From contig NZ_LEKT01000001.1 in NCBI RefSeq assembly GCF_001045675.1, positions 62,001-126,000 on the forward strand: 64,000 bases of DNA, written 5' to 3'. How positions within the stretch are numbered: the stretch's first letter is position 1; each line of letters starts with the position of its first letter. The translations under genes and the position numbers were made by a program. Under the pieces are notes generated by a model. The model worked only from the letters and a program-made list of their open reading frames with translations. It had not been told where the DNA came from and did not search any database. Positions 35,937-45,304 of this stretch are shown here, in pieces. This DNA comes from Megasphaera cerevisiae DSM 20462. Lineage in GTDB: Bacteria; Bacillota; Negativicutes; Veillonellales; Megasphaeraceae.

Positions 35937-36022
35937 GCTTACTTTACAAATAGGTGTTACAGATGTATTGTAATCTTACAAAAAGAAAAAAACAAGATGA
36001 TATATTACAAGGAGGCAGAAAA

Positions 36023-36652
36023 ATGAAAATTGCCGTTATTTGCGCCAATGGAAAAGAAGGAAGGCAAATCGTAAAAGAGGGCCTGGAAAGAGGTCTGAAC
36101 ATCACAGCCGTAGTGCGTGGTGAAAACCGTTCCGTAGCAACACAGGCCATCCAAAAAGATTTATTTGATCTGACAGCTTCAGATCTAAAAGAATTTGATG
36201 TAGTAATCGACGCATTTGGTGCCTGGACACCAGAAACACTGCCGCTGCACAGTACCTCGCTCAAACATCTCTGTGATTTGGTAAGCGGAAAAAATACCCG
36301 CCTTTTAGTTGTAGGGGGCGCAGGAAGTCTCTATATTAATTCTGAACATACAGCACAAGTCATGGATGCTCCTGATTTTCCCGATGTATTTAAGCCGGTA
36401 GCAATCAACATGGGAAAGGCCTTAACGTATTTGCGAACCAGAACGGATGTCAGATGGACATATATAAGTCCTGCCGGAAATTTTCAGGCCGACGGAGTTA
36501 AAACAGGAAAATATATGTGGGGCGGAGAAGAATTGCTTTTAAATAGCAACGGAGAAAGTGTGATCAGCTATGCTGATTATGCATCTGCAATGATTGATGA
36601 GGCTGTAAACGGAAATCATATACGGCAGAGAATTTCTGTTGTTTCGGAGTAA
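36023..36652 (+). CDS. NAD(P)-binding oxidoreductase-like protein (NmrA-like)
   Basis: The 209-residue protein has an N-terminal Rossmann fold (MKIAVICANGKEGRQIVKEGLERG, a variant of GxxGxxG), a middle strand with LLVVGGAGSLYIN, and WTYISPAGNFQADG near the C-terminus. This layout is that of small NmrA/SDR-like proteins often controlled by HxlR or MarR regulators. AAGGAGG lies before the ATG at 36023; an earlier in-frame ATG lacks such a site. Its substrate is unknown. Divergence from the HxlR gene suggests induction by reactive small molecules. Confidence 0.85.
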   Translation: MKIAVICANGKEGRQIVKEGLERGLNITAVVRGENRSVATQAIQKDLFDLTASDLKEFDVVIDAFGAWTPETLPLHSTSLKHLCDLVSGKNTRLLVVGGAGSLYINSEHTAQVMDAPDFPDVFKPVAINMGKALTYLRTRTDVRWTYISPAGNFQADGVKTGKYMWGGEELLLNSNGESVISYADYASAMIDEAVNGNHIRQRISVVSE

Positions 36653-36671
36653 GTCGGTATTTTTTCGATAA

Positions 36672-36893
36672 GGCGCTGCACCGGAACCAGCAGAGCTTTA
36701 CCGCAAGTATACCTTGCCATTTTGCTTGGCTTCTTTTATACTAATAACAGGCACACTGTATAATGCAGAAAAAGATGCAGCGGAGAAGGAATTTGCCGGT
36801 TTGGGATATACAAAGAGTTTGATTAAGCATACTGACGGCAGCCCCGATCGGCCGAACGTTGTGCACTATCTTTTGGATCTAAAAAATAGATAA
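36672..36893 (+). pseudogene. Possible gene remnant without start codon
   Basis: A frame open for 73 codons after a stop at 36669 reads GAAPEPAELYRKYTLPFCLA, then a hydrophobic and charged tail ending in VVHYLLDLKNR. It has coding-like composition but no ATG; the only TTG codons lack a ribosome site. It fills most of a 314-base gap between two genes. I read it as the broken end of a lost gene, of unknown family. It could equally be chance. Confidence 0.3.
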
Positions 36894-36966
36894 CGGACAG
36901 CAGATTCGCTCCGGTATACAGGATTATCTATTTATTCTGAATTTCAGAAAAGAGGGCGGTTTGGAT

Positions 36967-37320
36967 ATGGATAAAAAGATATTAGAGTATGTGATTGAAA
37001 AAACGCATATATTGATGCATTCGCCATCTTGCAGCCATGAAGCCAAGGCAGCTGCACAGGCTTGGCTGAATGCGGTAGGGACAGAGACAGAGGCGGCAGA
37101 AACTAAAAAATATGTGACAGAACTGGAAGCCGATCTAATGCCTGTGGACAATTTGATTGACTTTACAGAATCAAAAAATGGCATCCAATTATTTGGCGCA
37201 GATACGGCGCACAAGATTGCCGTTCATGCTAAAGCGATCAAAGCAGCCGGAGCAGATTATTGTGATTGTCCAGCTTGCACGGCTGCGGTTGCGATTCTCG
37301 AAAAAAAGGAACTTTTTTAA
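36967..37320 (+). CDS. Small protein with C-terminal CxCxxC motif
   Basis: The 117-residue protein begins DKKILEYVIEKTHILMHSPSCSHEAKAAAQAWLNAVG and ends in AGADYCDCPACTAAVAILEKKELF. It is helical, Ala-rich and soluble. The clustered cysteines (CDCPAC) could bind a metal or form disulfides. Similar small anaerobe proteins have, as I recall, been labelled Hsp90 chaperones, but nothing here resembles Hsp90. A TTG six bases upstream is in frame; the ATG at 36967 suits AGAGGG better. Role unknown; a terminator follows. Confidence 0.8.
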   Translation: MDKKILEYVIEKTHILMHSPSCSHEAKAAAQAWLNAVGTETEAAETKKYVTELEADLMPVDNLIDFTESKNGIQLFGADTAHKIAVHAKAIKAAGADYCDCPACTAAVAILEKKELF

Positions 37321-37337
37321 AGAGACACAAACGGATA

Positions 37338-37365
37338 AAAGGCACTCTATATCGAGTGCCTTTTT
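37338..37365 (+). terminator. Terminator after the CxCxxC protein gene
   Basis: A 10-bp stem (AAAGGCACTC with GAGTGCCTTT), 6-nt loop and five T residues at 37361-37365. Confidence 0.88.
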
Positions 37366-37439
37366 CAGGTTATACTTTGTTTAATAGTACTCAAAGGTAT
37401 TTTTTCCTGTAAAAGTCTCGTAAGAATGGGCTATAGTCA

Positions 37440-37468
37440 TTGCAATAAAATTAGGCTCTGCATATAAT
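37440..37468 (+). promoter_or_regulatory. Sigma-70-type promoter for PHP-domain gene
   Basis: TTGCAA (37440-37445) and TATAAT (37463-37468) are separated by 17 bases. The start of transcription near 37475 leaves a leader of about 95 nt. Confidence 0.7.
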
Positions 37469-37480
37469 AAATATGGTAAG

Positions 37481-37516
37481 TTGTATGGTTTTTGTTGATT
37501 TTTCCATACGATTTTT
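37481..37516 (+). terminator. Hairpin with T-tract in the PHP gene leader (possible attenuator)
   Basis: TTGTATGG pairs with CCATACGA over 8 bp (one G-T pair), with a 15-nt loop, and is followed by ATTTTT. It lies at the very start of the predicted transcript, so it may be an attenuator or a 5' stabilising hairpin. Confidence 0.35.
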
Positions 37517-37569
37517 AAAATCAGCGTATATTTTCTATGCCTGTTATATAAGAGAAAGGAGCGGCAACT

Positions 37570-38511
37570 ATGGATACATGGCTTGATCTGCATATGCATA
37601 CAAAATACAGTATGGATGGAGAATTTGAACCATCCGATCTGATGAATCAATGTGCGGCTGCCGGACTAAAAGCTGTGGCTGTCTCTGATCATGATTCAGT
37701 AGAAGCCATACCGAAGGCCAGAAAACGAGCCTGCGAATTGGGGCTTTGTTTTTTTTCGGCGATAGAACTCAGTTGTGCTCATCTGGGAAAAAATTTTCAT
37801 CTTTTAGGATATGGAATTGATGAAAAAGAACCTATTTTTCATCAAATAGAAAAAAATATTCATCAGCAGCGTCTCGATAATTCAGAAAAAATGATGAATG
37901 CAGTAGAGCAATTAGGAATATATCTGGATAGAAAATATGTGTGGACTCTTTCTCATAATGATGTCATCGCCACAGTCAATATTGCCCGAGCGGCCTTAGA
38001 AGATCCACGGAATATTGACAATCCTATTTTAGCGCCATATCGTCCCGGAGGCTTGCGCAACAAGAGCCCTTACGTCAATTTTGGCTGGGATTACTGCAGT
38101 CAGGGAAAACCAGCATTTGTGCCGATGACTCTTATTACCCTCCATGAGGCAGTCAGACATATTCAGAACAATGGCGGCGCAGCTGTATTGGCTCATCCAG
38201 GTGCTAATATGGGACAAAACAGAGATGTTACGGAGTCTTTGGTTGCAGAAGGAATCGATGGAATCGAAGCCTACTGCAGTTATCATGATACGGATACGTC
38301 ACAGTTTTATGCTGACATTTGCCGTACCTATAAACTAATTGCCACTATAGGAAGTGATTATCATGGCCGGGCCAAGCCAAATATACAGTTAGGCGAATAT
38401 GAGCATCCTTGTGCCCAGGATGTATTTGACCGTCTGTGTTATCTTATTCACGAACGGGGTGGATCAGCGCCTACGCATAGCCTCAGCTCAAAAGATAAAA
38501 TCCTATTATAG
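37570..38511 (+). CDS. PHP-domain metal-dependent phosphoesterase
   Basis: The 313-residue protein is a PHP-family phosphoesterase of the YciV/RNase AM type. Members cleave 3',5'-nucleotide bisphosphates or trim the 5' end of rRNA. Metal ligands appear in DLHMHTKYSMDG (HxH), VSDHDSVEAI, SAIELSC, VLAHPGANMG and GSDYHGRAKP. An AAAGGAG sequence precedes the ATG. The gene has its own promoter and is not coupled to its neighbours. Assignment to RNase AM rather than a related PHP enzyme is tentative. Confidence 0.85.
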   Translation: MDTWLDLHMHTKYSMDGEFEPSDLMNQCAAAGLKAVAVSDHDSVEAIPKARKRACELGLCFFSAIELSCAHLGKNFHLLGYGIDEKEPIFHQIEKNIHQQRLDNSEKMMNAVEQLGIYLDRKYVWTLSHNDVIATVNIARAALEDPRNIDNPILAPYRPGGLRNKSPYVNFGWDYCSQGKPAFVPMTLITLHEAVRHIQNNGGAAVLAHPGANMGQNRDVTESLVAEGIDGIEAYCSYHDTDTSQFYADICRTYKLIATIGSDYHGRAKPNIQLGEYEHPCAQDVFDRLCYLIHERGGSAPTHSLSSKDKILL

Positions 38512-38752
38512 ACAGAAAAAAGGTATTGATAATTTGTCATTATGCGTTTACAATGTGAATACCGTAAATATTTCTGGCACCTTTCACGCTAACTAAAGTG
38601 AAAATTCGTTCTGCACTGCCGTATAAATTTCGTTCCAAGCGGTCAGTTAATAAACTCATGCAGCTAGCTGGTGAGGGGAAAATCAGTCAGTTGATATTAA
38701 CATATGTAATGTATTTTGGTGGATTGGCTAGCCCTTATTTATCTAAATGTGA
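38512..38752. other. Intergenic stretch before mfd
   Basis: About 240 bases between the PHP gene and the mfd promoter. An 81-codon frame beginning at 38598 has no ribosome site and runs through the mfd promoter and leader hairpin, so it is not counted. Nothing else was recognised. Confidence 0.5.
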
Positions 38753-38758
38753 TATAAT
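38750..38758 (+). promoter_or_regulatory. Extended -10 promoter for mfd
   Basis: TGATATAAT is a perfect extended -10 element about 100 bases before mfd. No -35 at normal spacing was seen. Confidence 0.5.
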
Positions 38759-38808
38759 ACAAAGCACAAGTCATTTTCATATCTGCCAGACAGCAGACAA
38801 ATACGTCA

Positions 38809-38831
38809 GGGCTTTAGACAGTCTAAAGCCC
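38809..38831 (+). promoter_or_regulatory. Perfect hairpin in the mfd leader
   Basis: GGGCTTTAGAC and GTCTAAAGCCC form an 11-bp perfect inverted repeat around a single A, followed by a short T-run (CATTTTCT). It ends 25 bases before the mfd ATG. It could attenuate transcription, affect ribosome access or be a protein-binding palindrome. Confidence 0.5.
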
Positions 38832-38856
38832 CATTTTCTGTGAGGACACTAGTCAA

Positions 38857-41800
38857 ATGTATCAATTATTTCAATGGATGAATCGTGATGAAAATATTAG
38901 GAATGCCATTAAATTATTTGAGCAGCCGGGATGCCATAGTATTTATGGCCTCGGCGGCTCCGTTAAGAGTGCGTTTGCAGCGAAGGCTTTGACAGAAACA
39001 GGCAAACAAGCCGTTATTATTGTGCAGTCTAAGGAACAGCTTACTGCATGGCAGTCTGACCTGCAGTTCATAGTACCTGATCTGCATATTTTGAACTTCC
39101 CGCTCGTCGACAGGGCTGTATTTAATACGACGGCCAAAAGCATCGAACGTACAGCAAGTCAAATGGAGTCCCTCGGATATCTGCGTGAAGGTCATTCCGG
39201 TATTGTTCTCGCTACTATCGAAGAAGCTGCCCAATATGTTATCGCACCGCAGCAAATGGATGATGCTGCTATGGATATTGCGGCCGGCACAGAATATGAT
39301 CGGATTCGGCTGCTTCAACATTTTATCGATGACGGCTACGAACGAGTAGATATGACAGAACGGCGCGGTCATTTCTCTGTCCGTGGTGATATTATCGATA
39401 TCTATGCTGTCAACCATCAGTATCCTGTCCGCCTTGAATTTTTTGGTGATAAAATAGAAAGCATCCGTTATTTTGATGCTGGTAGTCAAAAATCATTGGC
39501 ACATATGGATAACATACGCATACTTCCTATTTCCCTGGAAAACAGGAATGCGAGTAATAAATACACGATTCTTGATTATGTCGATAATGGCGTCGTAATT
39601 TGGGACGAACCAAATCGCCTTCGCGAGTCGCTGAAAAAATTGCTCAAGGAATCTGACGAATATAAGGAATGGCTTTGCCCATGGGGAGAATTTACCGCTT
39701 CACACCATCCCAAAACGACAATGCTTTTTTCACTGATGGCGCAGTCTGTTCCCGATATGTTTATTGATACGGCAACTAGTTTTGCCGTCAAAATGATGGC
39801 CAGCTTTCAAAAGCAATTCAACTTGCTGGAAGATGAATTGCAGCACTGGCGTCAGAATCAAAATGCGGTCCTGGTAATTTTAGGAAGTCGAGAACGGACG
39901 GCTTCTTTTACGGCTTGGCTGCGTCAGCAGGATTTGACTGCACAAGATTATGATGATAAAAAAGAATGGCAAGCGGGGCATATTTATTTGGCCGATGGAG
40001 AAATACGCAATGGCTTTGAAATGCCTTATGCCAAGCTGGTCATTTTATCAGAACGGGATATTTATGGTATGCAGAAGCATCGTCTTCAGCATCATACCGT
40101 CAAAGGCCAGGAAATCAATGTATTTACAGATTTAAAAGTTGGCGATTATGTAGTGCATGAAGTGCACGGTATTGGCCGGTATGCAGGCATTAAAACCATA
40201 GAATTAGATGGCGTCCACAAGGATTATTTAGAAGTACACTATGCCGGTCAGGATATTTTATATGTACCAACAGATCAGCTCAAGCTGCTTCAACGATATA
40301 TCGGCAATGAAGGAGATACACCAAAGCTGCATAAAATGGGCGGAACGGATTGGCAAAAGACACGATCCAAGGCCCAAAAATCAATTACAGATCTTGCAGA
40401 ACAACTTGTTGAATTGTATGCTAAGCGGGAGGTTGTGAAAGGTTACGCGTTTCCGCCGGATACACCTTTTCAAAAAGAATTCGAAGATGCATTTCCATAT
40501 GAAGAAACGGCAGATCAGCTTAAAGCCGTGGCAGAAATAAAGAAAAGCATGGAAAAACCGTACCCAATGGATTGCCTGGTGTGCGGTGATGTAGGCTTCG
40601 GAAAAACAGAGGTCGCCATGCGCAGCATATTTAAAGCTGTTATGGGAGGTAAACAAGTCGCTGTTCTCGTACCAACAACCGTTTTGGCACAACAACATTT
40701 TCAAACCTTTACGGAACGGCTCAGTCCTTTTGGTATTCATTGCGAGGTTCTGAACCGATTTCGCTCCTATAAACAAAAGAAAGAAATTCTGGCACAGGCT
40801 CTGACCGGTGACATTGATATTCTCATCGGGACACATAGCCTGCTTAATAAAAAAGTAAAATTTAAAGATCTGGGAATGCTTGTTGTGGATGAGGAACAGC
40901 GCTTTGGAGTCGCGCAAAAGGAAAAATGGAAGGCTTGGGCAGCTCATATCGACGTACTGACTTTAAGTGCTACACCAATTCCCCGAACACTTCATATGTC
41001 ACTCGTCAACTTGCGTGAAATGTGCGTTATTGAAACACCTCCAACGGATCGGTTTCCTGTGCAAACCTATGTCACAGAATATAATGTCCGCATTGTGCGC
41101 GATGCGGTTATGCGGGAAAAACGGCGTGGCGGACAGGTTTTTTTTGTGTATAATCGTGTCGCCACGATTGAACGAATGAAAGATGAGCTTCAGGCTCTGA
41201 TGCCTGATATTTCCATCGGCATTGCACATGGACAAATGGCCGGTACCCTTTTGGAACAAATCATGTTTGATTTTTATGATGGAAACTACGATGTGCTGCT
41301 GTGCTCAAGCTTGGTTGAAAATGGTCTGGATGTCGCCAATGCCAATACAATTATTATTTATGACTCCGATCATTTCGGTTTGTCTCAACTCTATCAGATG
41401 CGGGGGCGCGTAGGACGAAGCCATCGCATGGCCTATGCCTATTTTCTTTATCGCCGTGACAAAGTATTATCTGAAGTAGCTGAAAAGAGACTTCAGGCCA
41501 TAAAAGAATTTACAGAATTAGGGTCTGGTTTTAAAATTGCAATGCGTGATTTGGAAATCCGCGGTGCCGGCAATCTGCTAGGACGTGAGCAGCATGGTAA
41601 TATTGCCAGCGTCGGGTTTGCTATGTATTGTCAAATGCTGGAAGATGCGATTGCCAAGGCTCAAAATGGAAAGATCAATGAACAACCTCAGCCAGATACG
41701 ATTCTGGAAATCCACATGGACGCTTTCATTGATGATGCTTATATCAGCAACGGCGGCCAAAAAATTGAAATGTATCAACGTATGGCGCTGGCTGCTTCTG

Positions 41801-42147
41801 AAAAAGAACTGATCAGCTTGGAAAAAGAACTGCTGGACCGGTATGGCAAACCCACTGAACCGGTACAAACGCTGCTATGTGCAACACATCTGCGGCTGAA
41901 GGCCCAAGCAATGGATATCGCTTTTATCACACAAAAAAAAGATGCACTGGAAATCAAATGGCAGCATGCCGGCCAGCTGCCACCGCTTATCAAATTGGAA
42001 CCTCTCCTGCGCCGGCGCATTCGTACCGTGCCCGGCATGCCCATGATGGTGCGTATCTCTCTGCAAGGTATCCCTGATATCCTACGCTTTTTAGAGCACC
42101 TGCTGACTGCTTTTTCAAATTTGCGAAGGGAGGCTTCCTTTGACTAA
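38857..42147 (+). CDS. mfd: Transcription-repair coupling factor Mfd
   Basis: Mfd pushes stalled RNA polymerase off damaged DNA and recruits UvrAB. The 1,096-residue protein has the UvrB-like N-terminal module ([11 protein letters not shown]..., [19 protein letters not shown]), the RNA-polymerase-interaction domain ([23 protein letters not shown]), and the RecG-like translocase: Walker [58 protein letters not shown]-terminal domain follows. GAGGA before the ATG supports the start. It overlaps the next gene by eight bases. Confidence 0.97.
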   Translation: MYQLFQWMNRDENIRNAIKLFEQPGCHSIYGLGGSVKSAFAAKALTETGKQAVIIVQSKEQLTAWQSDLQFIVPDLHILNFPLVDRAVFNTTAKSIERTASQMESLGYLREGHSGIVLATIEEAAQYVIAPQQMDDAAMDIAAGTEYDRIRLLQHFIDDGYERVDMTERRGHFSVRGDIIDIYAVNHQYPVRLEFFGDKIESIRYFDAGSQKSLAHMDNIRILPISLENRNASNKYTILDYVDNGVVIWDEPNRLRESLKKLLKESDEYKEWLCPWGEFTASHHPKTTMLFSLMAQSVPDMFIDTATSFAVKMMASFQKQFNLLEDELQHWRQNQNAVLVILGSRERTASFTAWLRQQDLTAQDYDDKKEWQAGHIYLADGEIRNGFEMPYAKLVILSERDIYGMQKHRLQHHTVKGQEINVFTDLKVGDYVVHEVHGIGRYAGIKTIELDGVHKDYLEVHYAGQDILYVPTDQLKLLQRYIGNEGDTPKLHKMGGTDWQKTRSKAQKSITDLAEQLVELYAKREVVKGYAFPPDTPFQKEFEDAFPYEETADQLKAVAEIKKSMEKPYPMDCLVCGDVGFGKTEVAMRSIFKAVMGGKQVAVLVPTTVLAQQHFQTFTERLSPFGIHCEVLNRFRSYKQKKEILAQALTGDIDILIGTHSLLNKKVKFKDLGMLVVDEEQRFGVAQKEKWKAWAAHIDVLTLSATPIPRTLHMSLVNLREMCVIETPPTDRFPVQTYVTEYNVRIVRDAVMREKRRGGQVFFVYNRVATIERMKDELQALMPDISIGIAHGQMAGTLLEQIMFDFYDGNYDVLLCSSLVENGLDVANANTIIIYDSDHFGLSQLYQMRGRVGRSHRMAYAYFLYRRDKVLSEVAEKRLQAIKEFTELGSGFKIAMRDLEIRGAGNLLGREQHGNIASVGFAMYCQMLEDAIAKAQNGKINEQPQPDTILEIHMDAFIDDAYISNGGQKIEMYQRMALAASEKELISLEKELLDRYGKPTEPVQTLLCATHLRLKAQAMDIAFITQKKDALEIKWQHAGQLPPLIKLEPLLRRRIRTVPGMPMMVRISLQGIPDILRFLEHLLTAFSNLRREASFD

Positions 42148-43723
42148 AACCTCTTTTTTACGTGGTGCAATGATTCTTACATTAGCGGGCATTGTTGTCA
42201 AAATCTTAGGTGGCGTCAATCGCATTCTTTTATCCAGATTGCTGGGCGGCGAGGGTATTGGATTATATCAGATGGCATATCCGGTATATATTTTGCTGCT
42301 TAGCATTGCCGGAGCCGGAATTCCTATTGCAGTTTCTATTATGATTGCCGAAGAATCGGCAAAAGGAAATTATAATGGGGCCGAACGCATATTCCATGTC
42401 ACTTTGGCTTTCATGAGTATTGTTGCAGTTTTCTGCGGGATTGCCATGGTCGGCGGTTCCCAATTTTTAATCCAATCCGGGCTGGTGCGGGACGAACGGG
42501 CATTTTTACCGCTGATCGTTCTGGCGCCTGCATTAATTCTTTCTATTATTACCTGCTGCTTCCGAGGTTATTTTCAAGGACTGCAGCTTATGACGCCAAC
42601 CGCCATATCACAAATGCTGGACCAATTTATCCGTGTATGCACCATGCTTATTCTAGCCTGGATCTTGCTGCCTCACGGTCTGGAGGCAGCGGCTGCCGGA
42701 GCTACGTTCGGTGCCGTCCCGGGAGCTTTGGCGGGATTACTTATCATAACAGTCCTTTACTACCGTCACCGCAAAAAGACTTTCGCCCTCAGTACTCATG
42801 AATTTCCAATATTGCCAGCGTTTTCTATTATCCGACGTCTGGCCGTATTGGCAATCCCGGTTGCTGCCGCCAATATGCTGCTGCCAGCGGTTGCCAGCAT
42901 TGATTTATTTATTGTTCCTCAGCGATTGGAGGCAGCAGGATATTCCGTTCATGAGGCTACCACATTATTTGGATATTTGACAGGCATGGCAAATGGACTC
43001 GTTCAACTGCCGGCAATTTTAACGATCGCTCTGGCGACCAGTCTTGTACCGGCGGTTTCTGCAGCCTATGCCAGCGGCGCCAATGATGTAGTATTAAAAC
43101 GCACTCATACGGCTATGCGTATTGCCAATACAATTACTGTACCAGCCTGCTGTGGTCTGGCAGTCCTGGCTACACCTATATCCAAGTTGCTTTATGCCAC
43201 ACCGGCAGCGGGACCCGCCATATGTGTATTATCCATAGCGGTTTTTCTTATCGGCCTGCAGCAAATCACAAGCGGTCTTTTACAAGGCATGGGGCATACG
43301 GCGATTCCTTTGCTGAATATGATTATTGCTGCTGTTTTTAAAATTACATTAAGCTGGCATCTGACAGCAATTCCCTGGCTGGGAGAGGTGGGAGCCGCTT
43401 GGGCAACAAATGTGGATCTTACTGTTGCTACTGCTTTAAACCTTTATTTTGCGCACCGTTTCATCCGATACCGTGTACAATGGTCTTATGTAGGCCGCTT
43501 ATTTTTAGCGTCAGCCGCAATGGCTGGCACAGCATGGTTTGTTCATAATGGTCTTTTTCCCCTGCTGGGAGATGCCATATCTACTATTACTGCGATCATA
43601 ACCGCCGGCGCAGTATATCTTGTTTGTCTTTTTATATTTCGTGCCATTAAATCTGAAGACGCTTCTCGTATACCTTTTTTTGGTAAAACACTTTCTTCCA
43701 TGATAAGACGATTAGAAAAATAG
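42140..43723 (+). CDS. MOP-superfamily polysaccharide/lipid flippase (SpoVB/MurJ-like)
   Basis: The 527-residue protein has about 14 membrane helices and the SpoVB/Ytg-type start (TSFLRGAMILTLAGIVVKILGGVNRILLSRLLGGEGIGLYQMAYP). These MOP-superfamily proteins move lipid-linked sugars, including lipid II, across the membrane. The start is TTG with GGGAGG seven bases before it, inside the end of mfd. In Firmicutes the order mfd-spoVB-like-mazG is common. Whether it moves lipid II or another glycolipid is not decided by sequence. Confidence 0.88.
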   Translation: MTKTSFLRGAMILTLAGIVVKILGGVNRILLSRLLGGEGIGLYQMAYPVYILLLSIAGAGIPIAVSIMIAEESAKGNYNGAERIFHVTLAFMSIVAVFCGIAMVGGSQFLIQSGLVRDERAFLPLIVLAPALILSIITCCFRGYFQGLQLMTPTAISQMLDQFIRVCTMLILAWILLPHGLEAAAAGATFGAVPGALAGLLIITVLYYRHRKKTFALSTHEFPILPAFSIIRRLAVLAIPVAAANMLLPAVASIDLFIVPQRLEAAGYSVHEATTLFGYLTGMANGLVQLPAILTIALATSLVPAVSAAYASGANDVVLKRTHTAMRIANTITVPACCGLAVLATPISKLLYATPAAGPAICVLSIAVFLIGLQQITSGLLQGMGHTAIPLLNMIIAAVFKITLSWHLTAIPWLGEVGAAWATNVDLTVATALNLYFAHRFIRYRVQWSYVGRLFLASAAMAGTAWFVHNGLFPLLGDAISTITAIITAGAVYLVCLFIFRAIKSEDASRIPFFGKTLSSMIRRLEK

Positions 43724-43769
43724 ATAGAAATGGGTGCCTGTTTAGGGCAAGAGGAGGAGATGTAATATA

Positions 43770-44795
43770 TTGGGAAACATAGAGATTATCCCGTTAGGGA
43801 CTGATACCAAAGATATGGAAAAGGAAGGCCCGTCTTTTGAAAAACAGTATGCGCCGATTGTCGCGTATTTGATACGGGAAGGACGTACAAAACATATTAT
43901 CCATACCGTATCCGGCGGACCGGCTATGGCCGAACGGGTACGGAAAATGATTGAGCAGGCATGGTCACAAAAGGAACCGGAACATATCGCTATGCCATTT
44001 GATATTACGCCGCTAGTCGATGTCATGTCCAAATTACGAGGTCCCAACGGCTGTCCTTGGGATAAAGCCCAGACACATCGAACCTTACGGCGATTTTTAC
44101 TGGAAGAAGTATATGAAATGCTTGATGCGGTGGATTGTCAGGATATGTCGGGCATACGCGAAGAATTAGGCGATATTCTTTATCAAATTATTATTCATGC
44201 CCGTATTGCTGAAGAAAAAGGAATTTTTAACGCACAAGATATTGTAAACGATATCACCAAGAAGATGATTCACCGCCATCCCTATGTTTTTGGTGAAAAA
44301 AACCTTGAAAAGATAGGTACGAGTATGTTAAACTGGGATAGATTAAAGCAAGGCGAGCAACGCCAACAGCATGAGCATCTTCTGGATGGCGTCGTCAAGG
44401 GACTACCGTCATTGCTTCAGGCATATAAGCTTCAGGAAAAATCGGCCAAGGTTGGATTCGAATGGCAGGATACTAAAGATGTCTGGGCTAAGTTCCGAGA
44501 AGAATGGCAGGAGTTTAAAGACGCCTTGAAGGAGAATGATCCTGTTCATGCTGAAGAAGAAGCTGGTGATGTGCTGTTCGTATTTGCTGATTTATGCCGA
44601 CGCTATCATATAGAGCCGGAATGTGCGTTACATCGTGCTAACAGTAAATTTCGCCGCCGCTTTTCTTACGTTGAAACCTGCGTAAAAGAATCATCCCGAT
44701 CATGGCAAGATGTTACCCTAGATGAATTGGATGCCTTTTGGCAGGAAGCAAAAAGAAAAGAACGTCAGCCGAAAGGGACGGATCTGAAAAGTTAG
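43770..44795 (+). CDS. mazG: Nucleoside triphosphate pyrophosphohydrolase MazG with unusual N-terminus
   Basis: MazG cleaves nucleoside triphosphates to monophosphates and pyrophosphate, cleaning the pool. Two all-alpha MazG domains are seen: LMSKLRGPNGCPWDKAQTH-like start with LLEEVYEMLDA and REELGDILYQIIIHA, then FREEWQEFKDAL with EEEAGDVLFVFADL. The 341-residue protein has about 75 extra N-terminal residues. The part ending HTVSGGPAMAERVRKMIEQA recalls the end of the tetrapyrrole-methylase domain fused to MazG in YabN (PGHPxxAExT pattern). The start is TTG with GAGGAGGA upstream. The N-terminus may be a shrunken methylase remnant. Confidence 0.92.
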   Translation: MGNIEIIPLGTDTKDMEKEGPSFEKQYAPIVAYLIREGRTKHIIHTVSGGPAMAERVRKMIEQAWSQKEPEHIAMPFDITPLVDVMSKLRGPNGCPWDKAQTHRTLRRFLLEEVYEMLDAVDCQDMSGIREELGDILYQIIIHARIAEEKGIFNAQDIVNDITKKMIHRHPYVFGEKNLEKIGTSMLNWDRLKQGEQRQQHEHLLDGVVKGLPSLLQAYKLQEKSAKVGFEWQDTKDVWAKFREEWQEFKDALKENDPVHAEEEAGDVLFVFADLCRRYHIEPECALHRANSKFRRRFSYVETCVKESSRSWQDVTLDELDAFWQEAKRKERQPKGTDLKS

Positions 44796-44835
44796 CCCGA
44801 AAAGATAGATGTAACTATTTAAAGGAGGATTTGTA

Positions 44836-45114
44836 ATGAATAAAACAGAATTAATTGCGAGTGTTGCACAGAAATCCGATTTGACAAAAAAAGATGCCGA
44901 AAAAGCGGTAAAAGCCGTATTCGAATCGATCAGTGAAAGTCTGACACGGGACGATAAAGTCCAGATCATCGGCTTTGGTACCTTTGAAGTCCGCCAGCGT
45001 AAAGCACGTGAAGGCCGTAATCCCCGCAACAATGAACCCATTCGGATTGATGCATCCAAGACACCGGCTTTTAAAGCTGGTAAACAATTAAAAGATCTTG
45101 TAAATAATAAATAA
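44836..45114 (+). CDS. hup: HU family DNA-binding protein
   Basis: HU is a small histone-like dimer that bends DNA. The 92-residue protein is a full-length match: [47 protein letters not shown], and [23 protein letters not shown] lies before the ATG. It follows mazG by about 40 bases, a common Firmicutes order, and ends at a strong terminator. Confidence 0.97.
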   Translation: MNKTELIASVAQKSDLTKKDAEKAVKAVFESISESLTRDDKVQIIGFGTFEVRQRKAREGRNPRNNEPIRIDASKTPAFKAGKQLKDLVNNK

Positions 45115-45125
45115 GAGTTTTGTAA

Positions 45126-45163
45126 GAAAAGGGCCGCCAATACAAACGGCCCTTTTCTTTTCT
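45126..45163 (+). terminator. Terminator after HU gene
   Basis: An 11-bp stem (GAAAAGGGCCG with CGGCCCTTTTC), a 10-nt loop and a T-rich tail. Confidence 0.9.
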
Positions 45164-45192
45164 TGATTTTTGTCGTAACATAATACTATAAT
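45163..45192 (+). promoter_or_regulatory. Promoter of the glycolipid synthase operon
   Basis: TTGATT (45163-45168) and TATAAT (45187-45192) are spaced by 18 bases. A perfect 7-bp palindrome, ATACTAT-AATC-ATAGTAT (45183-45200), covers the -10 box and could be an operator. Confidence 0.55.
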
Positions 45193-45304
45193 CATAGTAT
45201 AAACCACGATATGATTTTTTAAGAGCCGCATCGTTTAACCAATAGGTTATGCAAGGTGCATATAGACGCCTGGATGCTGTTGATTATAAAAAGAAGGGAT
45301 ACGC

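Noticed and set aside
35967-36006. Promoter search before the NAD(P)-binding protein gene
   Set aside because: TTTACA at 35943 and TATTGT at 35966 are spaced by 17 bases but the -10 match is poor, so no promoter is claimed.
38598-38843. 81-codon frame between the PHP gene and mfd
   Set aside because: No ribosome site; runs across the mfd promoter and leader hairpin; composition not protein-like.
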